Shown one piece after another: positions 1 through 7,931 of a stretch of DNA of 64,000 nucleotides (positions within the stretch are counted from its first letter, which is position 1; each line of letters starts with the position of its first letter). The notes beneath the pieces are model-generated. The model searched no databases and was not told where the DNA came from. It saw nothing but the letters and a program-made list of their open reading frames with translations. This DNA is from Janthinobacterium sp. J1-1 (lineage in GTDB: Bacteria; Pseudomonadota; Gammaproteobacteria; Burkholderiales; Burkholderiaceae_D): contig NZ_CP132339.1 of the NCBI RefSeq assembly GCF_030944405.1, positions 4,216,001-4,280,000 on the forward strand, given 5' to 3'. A program made the position numbers and the translations under genes.

Positions 1-1667
1 GCGAGCCGTCGGCCACCGTCAACCTGGTGCGCAAGCGCGCCTCGTCGACCGAACTGGCCGGCGTGGCGGCGCTGAGCCTGGGCTCGTGGAACAATGCGCG
101 CGCCAGCGCCGACCTGTCGGCGCCTCTGAGCGCCGACGGGCGCGTGCGCGGCCGCGTGGTGGCCAGCTACCAGGATGCCGAATCGTATGTCGACCTGTAC
201 CACGGCAAGAAAGCGATGGCCTACGCCACCGTGGAAGCGGACCTGGCGCCAGGCAGCGTGCTGATCGCCGGCTATGAGTACCAGGACAACCGTCCGCGCG
301 GCGGCATGTATGGCGGCCTGCCGCTGTGGTACGCCGATGGCGAGCGCGCCACCTGGCCGCGTTCGGCCACCACGGCCGCCACCTGGAGCCGCTGGTACAG
401 CGTCAGCCAGACGGCGTTCATGCGCCTGGAGCAGGAGCTGGGCGGCGGCTGGAACCTGACCGCCATGCTCAATCACGGCTGGGGAGATTATGCGGCCGCC
501 GAATCCTTTGCCTATACCTGGCCTGACAAGCTGACGGGCCAGGGCATGCTTGGCAGTCCGGGCCAGTACCGTGGCACGCGACGCCAGGACAGCGTCGACG
601 CCTATGTGCAGGGCCCGTTTGAACTGTTGGGCCGCAGGCACGACCTGGCGCTGGGCGTTTCGGGCAGCAAGCAGTTCGCCAGCAATCCGGGCAACTCGGG
701 CGGCAGCGTCGACTACGGCAATTTTTATCAATGGCAGGGCGTGGCGCCGGAGCCGGACTGGAACGACCCGAATTTTTATCGCTGGAAGCTGCTCGACACG
801 GTGCGGCAGCGCGGTATTTACGGCACCGCGCGCTTTTCGCTGGCCGATCCGGTCAAACTCATACTCGGCGCGCGCTACAGCCGCTACAAGGCCGACCATA
901 TCGACGACTGGGGCGGCAACTACGCGTACGCCAAGCACGCCGTCACGCCGTATGCGGGCCTGGTGTGGGAGATCGACCGGCGGCATTCGCTGTACGCCAG
1001 CTACAGCAAGATCTTCAAGCCGCAGGGCAACCAGGACCGCCTGGGCCGCTACCTCGACCCGGTGCAGGGCAAGAATCTGGAAGCGGGCGTGAAAGGCGAA
1101 TACTTCGGCGGCAGGCTCAATGCGGCGCTGGCCGTGTTCCGCATCGTGCAGGACGGCCTGGCGCAGGAAGACACGGGCCACTTTGTCGGCAACTCGCTGA
1201 CGCAGGCGTATTACGCGGCCGACGGCGCCACCAGCCGCGGCGCCGAGCTCGAGCTGTCGGGCGAGCTGGCGCGCGGCTGGCATCTGTCGGCCAGCGTGTC
1301 GCATGCCCAGGCCGAGGACAATACCGGCGCACGCCTGAACAGCTATGTGCCGCGGACGCTGGCGCGTGTGTTTACCAGCTATCGCCTCGATGGCGCCTGG
1401 CAGGCCTTGTCGCTGGGCGGCGGCGTCAACTGGCAAAGCGCGGCCTGGCGCGAAGCGACCGGGCCGAATGGCCTGGAAACGGTGGGCCAGGGCGGCCACG
1501 CGGTGGCCAGCCTGATGGCGAAATATGATATCTCGCGCCGCCTGTCGCTGCAGGCGAATATCAACAACCTGTTCGACAAGCGCTATTACAGCCAGGTCGG
1601 CATGTACAACCAGGCCTACTGGGGCGCGCCGCGCAACGCCAGCGTCGCGCTGCGTTACGCGTTCTGA
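1..1667 (+). CDS. TonB-dependent ferric-siderophore receptor, C-terminal part (5' end outside window)
   Basis: The frame is open from the first bases, so about 555 C-terminal codons are present. The visible part starts inside the plug domain with PSATVNLVRKR (bases 6-38), a segment typical of FhuE/FpvA-type receptors, followed by a beta-barrel rich in alternating aromatic/hydrophobic strands. Near the end NINNLFDKRYY and the terminal LRYAF are classic barrel-closing segments with a C-terminal Phe. The protein should sit in the outer membrane and import a ferric siderophore using TonB energy; the ligand cannot be told. Any internal GTG/ATG start is an artefact of the cut. The stop is followed after 6 bases by the convergent SirB2-type gene. 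Confidence 0.93.
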   Translation, partial: EPSATVNLVRKRASSTELAGVAALSLGSWNNARASADLSAPLSADGRVRGRVVASYQDAESYVDLYHGKKAMAYATVEADLAPGSVLIAGYEYQDNRPRGGMYGGLPLWYADGERATWPRSATTAATWSRWYSVSQTAFMRLEQELGGGWNLTAMLNHGWGDYAAAESFAYTWPDKLTGQGMLGSPGQYRGTRRQDSVDAYVQGPFELLGRRHDLALGVSGSKQFASNPGNSGGSVDYGNFYQWQGVAPEPDWNDPNFYRWKLLDTVRQRGIYGTARFSLADPVKLILGARYSRYKADHIDDWGGNYAYAKHAVTPYAGLVWEIDRRHSLYASYSKIFKPQGNQDRLGRYLDPVQGKNLEAGVKGEYFGGRLNAALAVFRIVQDGLAQEDTGHFVGNSLTQAYYAADGATSRGAELELSGELARGWHLSASVSHAQAEDNTGARLNSYVPRTLARVFTSYRLDGAWQALSLGGGVNWQSAAWREATGPNGLETVGQGGHAVASLMAKYDISRRLSLQANINNLFDKRYYSQVGMYNQAYWGAPRNASVALRYAF

Positions 1668-1673
1668 CGCTGT

Positions 1674-2060
1674 TTACAGTGCTTGCAGTGGCCAGGGCTG
1701 CCTGGTCACGGCCACCGCCACGATATAGGCAAACACCAGCAGCGCGGCGACAAAGGCGGTGGCGCGCACGGCCAGCGTCTTGCCGCGCTTGAGGGCGATG
1801 GTGCCCAGCACGATATATGCCACCAGCGCGCACAGCTTGGCCATCAGCCAGGGATGTTTGCCTGGCGACTGGCCGCTCCATACGGCCAGGGTGATGGCGC
1901 TGACCAGCAGCGCCGTGTCGATCAGGTGCGGCGCGATTTTTACCCAGCGCTGCTGCAGCGCGGGCGAGGCGCGCAGCATCCAGGCGCCGCGCAAGAGGAA
2001 CAGGGCGCCGCTGGCGGCGGCGCAGCCCATGTGGAAATGCTTGAGACTCAGGTAATCCAT
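1674..2060 (-). CDS. SirB2-family inner-membrane protein
   Basis: 128 residues starting MDYLSLKHFH. It shows about four hydrophobic helices, one in the N-terminal third (GCAAASGALFLL) and a last one close to the C-terminus (AFVAALLVFAYIVAVAV), with the short basic loop RGKTL between helices three and four. This layout and the N-terminal LKxxH pattern match the SirB2 family, named from Salmonella but widespread in proteobacteria and of unknown biochemical role. An in-frame extension to base 2330 is possible, but it is Pro/Arg-rich and reads like non-coding GC-rich DNA, so the internal ATG at 2060 is preferred. It converges on the receptor gene at 1667. Confidence 0.8.
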   Translation of the reverse strand: MDYLSLKHFHMGCAAASGALFLLRGAWMLRASPALQQRWVKIAPHLIDTALLVSAITLAVWSGQSPGKHPWLMAKLCALVAYIVLGTIALKRGKTLAVRATAFVAALLVFAYIVAVAVTRQPWPLQAL

Positions 2061-2224
2061 GTGCAGGTTTTCAGGGTGGTGAAAGAGCGGCCAGCATAGC
2101 GTGAATTGCCCCGGCCGGCCATATGTCATGGGAACCAGGATTTTGGGTACGCCAGATACTGCGTGAAAAAAAGCGGCGCCCGGCATAGAATGGCCGCTCA
2201 TTCTGAATGCCACAGGGAGCAGCG

Positions 2225-3742
2225 ATGCCATTGAAGACGCCGGTTGGGTATGTCGTGGAAGCCAATACGCTGCCCGATTCGCTGGTGGCAGCCGCCACCG
2301 GCATGGCCCTGTTCCTCGGTTATACGGCAAAGCCGGGCAAGGATACGGCCGAGGGGCCGGTACTGGTCGAGTCGATCAGGCAGTTCGAGCAGCAGTTCGG
2401 TGGCCCGCACGCACCGCTATTTTCGCTCCACGTCGAGCAGGGCACGCTGGAACTGCTGCCGACGCACCACGACCAGGCGCGTTTTTTTCTCTACCACGGT
2501 TTGCGGTCCTACTTCGACAATGGCGGCGGCCCGGCCTATGTGCAGTCGGCCGGCACGCATGCGCAGGCGATTGCGCGCGGCAAGCGGAAAGAAGACTTCC
2601 TGGACCTGATTGATGGCTTGAGCAAGGTGGCTGGCGTCGGCCTGATCGTGGCGCCGGATGCCACGCTGCTCGCTAGCAGTGACGCGTGTCATGCGGTATG
2701 GCAGGCATTGCTCGACCATTGCGGCGCCATGCAAGACCGGATGGTGCTGATCGATGTCTACGGTGGCGGCCAGCCACGCACCAGGCACGTGGAGGACGAT
2801 ATCATCTCGGGCAGCCGCCATGGCTTGCGCGCGTCGCTGCACGGCAGTTTTCTCGGCTTTGGCGCCGCCTATTATCCGTGGCTGCATTTCAATCTGCTCG
2901 ATCCCTTGAGCATCACCTGGGACAATCTCGACGACGCGTCGCTGGCGCTGCTGTCCGGGGCGCTGCTGCAGGAGCTGGCCAGGCAGTCGCCACCGCCTTC
3001 ACCAGATGCCAGCGCGGCGCTCACGGCGCTGTTCCATGCCATTGGACGCCGCATTCCGGCCGACCAGCGGCAGCGCGCCACGCTGGTGGCTGACACGCAC
3101 CGCACATTATTGACAGCCAGTCCCTTGTACTACCGGCTGGCGGCGCTGCTGCTGGCGCTGGCCAACCAGCTGCCGCCGGGCGCCGCAATGGCCGGCGTGT
3201 ACGCGCGCACCGATGCGCAGCAGGGCGTGTGGCGGGCGCCCGCCAATACCGGCATCGTCGGCGCCGTGGCACCGGTCGAAGAGATTTCGCAGCAAGACCA
3301 CGAAGAACTGAACCTGCCGCCGGACGGCAAGGCCGTCAATGTCATCCGCAGCTTTCCAGAGGGCGGCTTGCATGTCTGGGGCGCGCGCACGATGGACGGC
3401 AACAGCGACGACTTTCGCTACGTCCCGGTGCGGCGCGCCGCCATCATGCTGGGACAGTCGATCAAGGCGGCCATGGCGGCCCATGCATCCCTGCCCAACG
3501 ACGCCCATACCTGGCAGTCGCTGCGCGTCATGATCGCCGCCTTCCTCACCGCGCAGTGGCAGAACGGCGCCTTGCCGGGCGCCAGCGCAGGCGACGCCTT
3601 CCGTGTCGAGGCCGGCCTGGGGAGCACCATGACGGGCGACGACATCGTGCAGGGCACCCTGCGCGTCAGCATCGCCGTCGCGCTGGTCCACCCGGCCGAA
3701 TTCATCCACCTGCGCTTCGAGCAGCCGATGCGCTCGTCCTGA
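2225..3742 (+). CDS. Phage-like contractile tail sheath protein (orphan)
   Basis: 505 residues. The N-terminus PLKTPVGYVVE is of the kind found in sheath proteins of contractile injection systems. About residues 360-400 carry GKAVNVIRSF, GGLHVWGARTM and FRYVPVRR, the conserved C-terminal sheath signature with the VWGART loop and paired Arg, followed by a final domain with GTLRVSIAVALVHPAEFI. Sheath subunits polymerise around a tail tube and contract to drive it into a target. No tube, baseplate, spike or ATPase gene is next to it: neighbours are a SirB2 protein and narK. The start at 2225 has an AGGGAG Shine-Dalgarno. Family assignment is firm by motif; function as a lone gene is unknown. It might serve a cluster elsewhere or be a remnant. 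Confidence 0.85.
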   Translation: MPLKTPVGYVVEANTLPDSLVAAATGMALFLGYTAKPGKDTAEGPVLVESIRQFEQQFGGPHAPLFSLHVEQGTLELLPTHHDQARFFLYHGLRSYFDNGGGPAYVQSAGTHAQAIARGKRKEDFLDLIDGLSKVAGVGLIVAPDATLLASSDACHAVWQALLDHCGAMQDRMVLIDVYGGGQPRTRHVEDDIISGSRHGLRASLHGSFLGFGAAYYPWLHFNLLDPLSITWDNLDDASLALLSGALLQELARQSPPPSPDASAALTALFHAIGRRIPADQRQRATLVADTHRTLLTASPLYYRLAALLLALANQLPPGAAMAGVYARTDAQQGVWRAPANTGIVGAVAPVEEISQQDHEELNLPPDGKAVNVIRSFPEGGLHVWGARTMDGNSDDFRYVPVRRAAIMLGQSIKAAMAAHASLPNDAHTWQSLRVMIAAFLTAQWQNGALPGASAGDAFRVEAGLGSTMTGDDIVQGTLRVSIAVALVHPAEFIHLRFEQPMRSS

Positions 3743-3955
3743 TTGCTTTTCCCGGCACGGGACGCCCTGCGTGCCCGTCATGGCTTTCTTCTCCTTGCCC
3801 GCCTGCAGCGCCAGGTTGCCTAGTCACTTCTGCCGACCTCTCTATTCAGATTGCCTTGCCAAAACCACCCTGTGGCCGATAGTGCCGCGGGCGGCTGGCA
3901 CGTAAGCTGGTCGGGACGGCTGGCCAGACGGCCAGTGCATTCATGGAGAAGCATC
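3743..3955. other. Intergenic region upstream of narK1
   Basis: 213 bases. A weak hairpin pairs GGCACG at 3754-3759 with CGTGCC at 3770-3775 just after the sheath gene, without a clear T-run. The rest must carry the narK promoter. I looked for an FNR box (TTGAT-N4-ATCAA) and for good NarL heptamers and found neither. The only clear signal is the Shine-Dalgarno GGAG at 3945-3948 before the GTG start. Confidence 0.5.
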
Positions 3956-5251
3956 GTGGCTACCTTAGATGGCACCAACAATAACAGTAGTAGCAATCAA
4001 CCTGGCATCCGGCGCAAGCAGCTGTCCGTGCTGGCCGGCAGTACCTTCGCCTTCACCATCTGCTTTGCGGTCTGGATGATGTTTGCCGTGCTGGGCATCC
4101 CGATCAAGGCCAGCCTGGGCCTGAGCGAGACCGAATTCGGCCTGCTGGCCGCCATGCCGGTGCTGACCGGCTCCCTGGTGCGCGTGCCGCTGGGGATCTG
4201 GACCGACAAATACGGCGGGCGGCGCGTGTTCTTCCTGCTGATGCTTGCCAGCGTGGTGCCGATCTGGCTGATTTCGTATGCCACCGCCTACTGGCATTTC
4301 CTGGTGCTGGGCATGTTCGTCGGCCTGGCCGGCGGCTCGTTCTCGGTCGGCACGCCGTACGTGGCGCGCTGGTATGAAAAGGAGCGGCGCGGGCTGGCGA
4401 TGGGCATTTTCGGCGCGGGGAATTCGGGCTCGGCGCTGACCAAGTTCGTCGCGCCCGGCATCGTCGCCGCCTTCGGCTGGCAGATGCTGCCCAAGGTGTA
4501 TGCGGTGGCCATGCTGGCCACGGCCATCCTCTTCTGGCTGTTTTCCTTTACCGACAAATCACACCTGGCGCCGTCGGGCGAAAGTTTTACGTCGCAGATG
4601 CGCGTGTTGAAAGATCCGCGCGTATGGCGCTACTGCCAGTACTACTCGGTGGTGTTCGGCGGCTATGTGGCGCTGGCGCTGTGGATGACCAAGTACTACG
4701 TGGCCGAATACGGCTTTGACCTGAAACACGCGGCGCTGCTGGCGGCCTGCTTTTCGCTGCCCGGTGGCGTGCTGCGCGCGCTGGGCGGCTGGGTCTCGGA
4801 CAAATACGGCGCGGCGAAAGTGACGTGGGCCGTGATGTGGGTGTGCTGGGTGTGCTTCTTCCTGCTGTCGTATCCGCAGACCCAGATGGTGATCGAAACC
4901 GTCACCGGCCCGCTGGCCTTCCATGTCGGCCTGTCGCCGGTGCTGTTCACCGTGCTGCTGTTCGTGGTCGGCATCGCCATGGCGGTCGGCAAAGCCTCCG
5001 TCTTCAAGTTCATCGGCGACGATTTTTCCGACAATATCGGCGCCGTCTCGGGCGTGGTGGGCCTGGCCGGTGGCCTCGGCGGCTTCGTGCTGCCAGTGCT
5101 GTTCGGCGCCCTGGTCGATTTCACGGGCGTGCGCTCGAGCGCCTTCATGCTCCTGTATGGCACCGTCTGCGTGTCCCTCGTCTGGATGCATTTCTCGTTC
5201 AAGCCGCAACGCGCGGCAACCATTCATCAATCCGCAGGAGTCACAGCATGA
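3956..5251 (+). CDS. narK: Nitrate/nitrite transporter NarK1 (MFS)
   Basis: 431 residues, 12 predicted transmembrane helices, major facilitator superfamily. The NarK-type features are the Gly-rich AGGSFSVGTPYVARW segment in the N-terminal half, the loop WTDKYGGRRVF between helices 2 and 3, and VGLAGGLGGFVLP in the C-terminal half. NarK1 members are usually nitrate/proton symporters; this is family knowledge, not visible directly. I chose the GTG at 3956 because GGAG lies at 3945-3948 and the upstream extension (from 3851) is unlike the family. The stop overlaps the start of the second transporter as ATGA (5248-5251), so the two are translationally coupled. Confidence 0.93.
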   Translation: MATLDGTNNNSSSNQPGIRRKQLSVLAGSTFAFTICFAVWMMFAVLGIPIKASLGLSETEFGLLAAMPVLTGSLVRVPLGIWTDKYGGRRVFFLLMLASVVPIWLISYATAYWHFLVLGMFVGLAGGSFSVGTPYVARWYEKERRGLAMGIFGAGNSGSALTKFVAPGIVAAFGWQMLPKVYAVAMLATAILFWLFSFTDKSHLAPSGESFTSQMRVLKDPRVWRYCQYYSVVFGGYVALALWMTKYYVAEYGFDLKHAALLAACFSLPGGVLRALGGWVSDKYGAAKVTWAVMWVCWVCFFLLSYPQTQMVIETVTGPLAFHVGLSPVLFTVLLFVVGIAMAVGKASVFKFIGDDFSDNIGAVSGVVGLAGGLGGFVLPVLFGALVDFTGVRSSAFMLLYGTVCVSLVWMHFSFKPQRAATIHQSAGVTA

Positions 5252-6633
5252 GCAAATACATGATCAATACCTGGGAGCCTGAAACCCCCAGTTTCTGGCA
5301 ACAGACCGGCAAGGCCACGGCCGGGCGCAATCTGTGGATCTCGATCCCCGCGCTGCTGCTGGCGTTCGCCGTGTGGATGGTGTGGAGCGTGGTGGTGGTC
5401 AACCTGCCCAATATCGGCTTCACCTACAGTAACAACCAGCTGTTCTGGCTGACCGCCTTGCCGGGCCTGTCCGGCGCCACCCTGCGCATCTTTTATTCGT
5501 TCATGGTGCCCATCTTCGGTGGCCGCCGCTGGACGGCCATTTCCACCGGTTCGCTGCTGATTCCTGCCATCGGCATCGGCTTTGCCGTGCAGGACGTGAA
5601 TACGGGCTACCCGACCATGCTGGTGCTGGCGCTGCTGTGCGGCTTCGGCGGCGGCAATTTCGCCTCGTCGATGGCCAATATCAGCTTCTTTTACCCGAAA
5701 GCGAGCAAGGGCTTCGCACTGGGCATGAATGCGGGCCTGGGCAACCTGGGCGTGTCGGTGGTGCAGTTCGTGGTGCCGCTGGTGATCACCATGGCGGTGT
5801 TTGGCGCCTGGGGCGGCGAGTCGCTGACATGGGCCAAGGCCGGCGCCACCAAACAGATGTGGCTGCAGAACGCCGGCTTTATCTGGGTGCCGTTCATTGC
5901 GCTGTCGACCTTGCTGGCCTGGTTCGGCATGAATGACCTGGCCTCGGCCAAGGCCTCGTTTTCCGAGCAGGCGGTGATCTTCAGGCGCAAGCACAACTGG
6001 CTGATGTGCTGGCTGTACACGGGCACCTTCGGCTCCTTCATCGGTTACTCGGCCGCGTTTCCGCTGCTGATCAAGATCCAGTTCCCGGACGTCAATCCGC
6101 TCGATTACGCCTTCCTGGGCCCCCTGGTCGGCGCCTTGTCGCGCGTGGCCGGTGGCGTGATTGCCGACAAACTGGGCGGCGCGCGCGTCACCCTGTGGTC
6201 GTTCTACCTGATGATCGCCGCCGTGCTGGGCGTGCTGTACTTTATGCCGCAAGCGGGCCTGGGCGGCAGCTTCTCAGGCTTTTTCTGGATGTTCATGGTG
6301 CTGTTTGCCGGCACCGGCATCGGCAATGCGTCGACCTTCCGCATGATCCCCGTGATCTTTTTGACCGAGCACCAGCGCGCCAGCGCCGGCAAGCCAAAGG
6401 CGGTGCAGGAGCAGGCGATCGTCGACGCCAACAAGGAAGGCGCGGCCGTGTTGGGCTTTACCTCCGCCGTGGCCGCGTATGGCGCCTTCTTTATCCCGAA
6501 AAGCTACGGCACTTCGATCGCGTTGACGGGCAGCCCCGACGCGGCGCTGTGGGCGTTTATCGGCTTTTATGTCAGCTGCATCGCGATCACCTGGTGGTGC
6601 TACGCGCGCAAAAACGCGACTATGCCCTGCTGA
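5248..6633 (+). CDS. narK: Nitrate/nitrite transporter NarK2 (MFS)
   Basis: 461 residues, 12 predicted helices. The nitrate-signature stretch GFGGGNFASSMANISFF (about residues 131-147) and the loop GVIADKLGGARV support the NarK2-type nitrate/nitrite antiporter group. It starts in the ATGA overlap with narK1, with an AGGAG Shine-Dalgarno 7 bases upstream. Adjacent NarK1/NarK2 genes, sometimes fused into one 24-helix protein as in Paracoccus denitrificans, are established for denitrifiers and nitrate respirers: one carrier starts the pathway by proton-driven nitrate entry, the other exchanges nitrate for the nitrite made by NarG. A carbonic anhydrase gene follows 9 bases after the stop and is probably co-transcribed. 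Confidence 0.93.
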   Translation: MSKYMINTWEPETPSFWQQTGKATAGRNLWISIPALLLAFAVWMVWSVVVVNLPNIGFTYSNNQLFWLTALPGLSGATLRIFYSFMVPIFGGRRWTAISTGSLLIPAIGIGFAVQDVNTGYPTMLVLALLCGFGGGNFASSMANISFFYPKASKGFALGMNAGLGNLGVSVVQFVVPLVITMAVFGAWGGESLTWAKAGATKQMWLQNAGFIWVPFIALSTLLAWFGMNDLASAKASFSEQAVIFRRKHNWLMCWLYTGTFGSFIGYSAAFPLLIKIQFPDVNPLDYAFLGPLVGALSRVAGGVIADKLGGARVTLWSFYLMIAAVLGVLYFMPQAGLGGSFSGFFWMFMVLFAGTGIGNASTFRMIPVIFLTEHQRASAGKPKAVQEQAIVDANKEGAAVLGFTSAVAAYGAFFIPKSYGTSIALTGSPDAALWAFIGFYVSCIAITWWCYARKNATMPC

Positions 6634-6642
6634 GTCGAGGCC

Positions 6643-7344
6643 ATGATGGAAGAACTGGAAAAATTCGTCAACGGCTTCAGCCTGTTCCAGCAGCAGTACT
6701 TCAGCGAGCCGCAGACTTTATATGACAGCCTGCGCGACGGCCAGCGGCCGTCGACCCTGCTGATCGGCTGCTGCGATTCTCGCGTCGATCCGATGCTGCT
6801 GACGGGCAGCGACCCGGGCGACATGTTCGTGATCCGCAATATCGCCAACCTGGTGCCGCCGTGTACGCCGGACGCGCCGCCAGGCGTCAGCTCGGGCATC
6901 GAGTTCGCCGTCTGCAAGCTGGAAGTGGCGCGGGTGATCGTGCTGGGCCACGCGCGCTGCGGCGGCATCCGCGCGCTGCTCGAACCCCAGCCAAGGTCGG
7001 AAGGGCAGGAAACCGACTTCGTCGGCCAGTGGATGCGCATCGCCGAACCGGTGGCGCAGCGCGTGCGGCGCGACCTGGGCCACCGCCCGCCGCACGAACA
7101 GCGCCATGCCTGCGAGCTGGCCAGCATCCTGCAGTCGCTCGACAATCTGCTGACCTACCCCTGGCTGAAACGGCGTGTGGAGCAGGGCGCCTTGAAGCTG
7201 CACGGCTGGTATTTCGATATCGACAGCGGCGCGCTGATGGCGTATTCGGCGCGCCAGCAGCAGTTTTTGCCGCTGGTGTGTCCGATTGAACGGGCGCGCC
7301 ATCTGCATCAGCGGCCGTGGCCCGATTCAGCTGAAGCGCAATAA
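6643..7344 (+). CDS. Beta-class carbonic anhydrase
   Basis: 233 residues. Zinc-site motifs of beta-carbonic anhydrases are complete: CCDSR (Cys43, Asp45, Arg47) and HARCGG (His103, Cys106). The enzyme interconverts CO2 and bicarbonate in the cytoplasm. The start is one of two consecutive ATGs (6643 or 6646) 9 bases after narK2, so it looks like the last gene of a narK1-narK2-cah unit. Why it sits here is not shown; carbonic anhydrases in such places may balance pH or bicarbonate supply. The C-terminal 25 residues (after FLPLVCPIERARH) are less typical. Overlap of 18 bases with the convergent gene at 7327. Confidence 0.92.
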   Translation: MMEELEKFVNGFSLFQQQYFSEPQTLYDSLRDGQRPSTLLIGCCDSRVDPMLLTGSDPGDMFVIRNIANLVPPCTPDAPPGVSSGIEFAVCKLEVARVIVLGHARCGGIRALLEPQPRSEGQETDFVGQWMRIAEPVAQRVRRDLGHRPPHEQRHACELASILQSLDNLLTYPWLKRRVEQGALKLHGWYFDIDSGALMAYSARQQQFLPLVCPIERARHLHQRPWPDSAEAQ

Positions 7345-7698
7345 CTCCCCGCTGCGATCAAACGCCAGCAGATTATCGATCCTGCCTTCCTCGATCGCCT
7401 TGACCATCGCCCGCAGCGGTGCTTCGCATTCTTGCGACGCCGGCGGCTGGCCACCGCTGCCGGCCAGCCCGGCCACGAAGACCACGTCCCAGTGCGCGGG
7501 CATCTGTTTTGACTCCTCCAATAAAGCTTCAAAACTTTTCAATTCATCGGGCAGCTTGTCGGCGCACAGCACCGGCGTAAGCGATTTGCCCTGGCCGCCC
7601 GGTTCCGCTTCGGCGCGGGCAAAGGTAAACAGCAGTCGCTGCGGCTGTTCCTGCTCGCTTGCGCTGGCGACGAGGCTGGCGTAATCGGTAATGCTCAT
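7327..7698 (-). CDS. Conserved protein of unknown function (123 aa)
   Basis: 123 residues from MSITDYASLV, with AGGAG placed correctly upstream of the start. It is acidic, with recognisable blocks PQRLLFTFARAE, LTPVLCADK, WDVVFVAGLAG and a C-terminal NLLAFDRSGELLRF. I recall short beta-proteobacterial proteins of this kind, sometimes carrying a database name related to ribonucleotide reductase, but nothing here (length, no radical, thiol or nucleotide motif) supports that. Possibly a single small alpha/beta fold. It is encoded against the direction of the nar genes and separates the transporter unit from narG. Confidence 0.7.
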   Translation of the reverse strand: MSITDYASLVASASEQEQPQRLLFTFARAEAEPGGQGKSLTPVLCADKLPDELKSFEALLEESKQMPAHWDVVFVAGLAGSGGQPPASQECEAPLRAMVKAIEEGRIDNLLAFDRSGELLRFS

Positions 7699-7760
7699 GG
7701 TGCTCACTCCTGTATGTACGGTCAAGGCTGACAGGTATACCGCAGCGGGCGTTTTCGGCC

Positions 7761-7780
7761 CATAGGCATTAGTGCCTATG
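7761..7780. promoter_or_regulatory. Perfect 8-4-8 palindrome upstream of narG
   Basis: CATAGGCA-TTAG-TGCCTATG, followed at 7783-7788 by another CCTATG half. It lies between the divergent gene starts at 7698 and 7932, about 160 bases from the narG start. The TGCCTAT halves differ by one base from the NarL heptamer TACYYMT, but their tail-to-tail order is not the classical 7-2-7 arrangement. A dimeric regulator site is likely; the protein is unknown. Confidence 0.5.
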
Positions 7781-7821
7781 CCCCTATGCATTCCTGGTGC
7801 CGAAAACCGACTTCCTGCCAA

Positions 7822-7835
7822 TACCGCTCACGGTA
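7822..7835. promoter_or_regulatory. Inverted repeat TACCG-N4-CGGTA before narG
   Basis: TACCG-CTCA-CGGTA lies 10 bases upstream of a possible -10 element TAGACT (7845-7850). The left arm TACCGCT fits the NarL heptamer at 6 of 7 positions. No convincing FNR box was found in the region, so this is the best candidate for the nitrate-responsive element of narG, at low certainty. Confidence 0.4.
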
Positions 7836-7899
7836 CCCGCTCGCTAGACTCATTACATCGACGCTTGAGCCATTCAGCTTGCAGCGTTTCTTAGACCCG

Positions 7900-7916
7900 G
7901 CGCCGCCCTGCGGCGC
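7900..7916 (+). promoter_or_regulatory. GC hairpin in narG leader next to the ribosome site
   Basis: GCGCCGC-CCT-GCGGCGC forms a perfect 7-bp stem with a 3-base loop that ends 6 bases before GGAGGT (7923-7928), the narG Shine-Dalgarno. It could stabilise the mRNA 5' end or hinder ribosome access. The hairpin is seen directly; any function is inferred. Confidence 0.4.
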
Positions 7917-7931
7917 ATGTGTGGAGGTAGC

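Noticed and set aside
3743..3955. FNR or NarL sites before narK
   Set aside because: No sequence close to TTGAT-N4-ATCAA and no paired NarL heptamers; only a ribosome site is clear.
2060..3956. A contractile injection or prophage cluster around the sheath gene
   Set aside because: Neighbours are SirB2-like and narK genes; no other structural phage gene was seen within the window.
7327..7698. Ribonucleotide reductase subunit as a name for this gene
   Set aside because: 123 residues, with no radical, thiol or nucleotide-binding motif of that enzyme.
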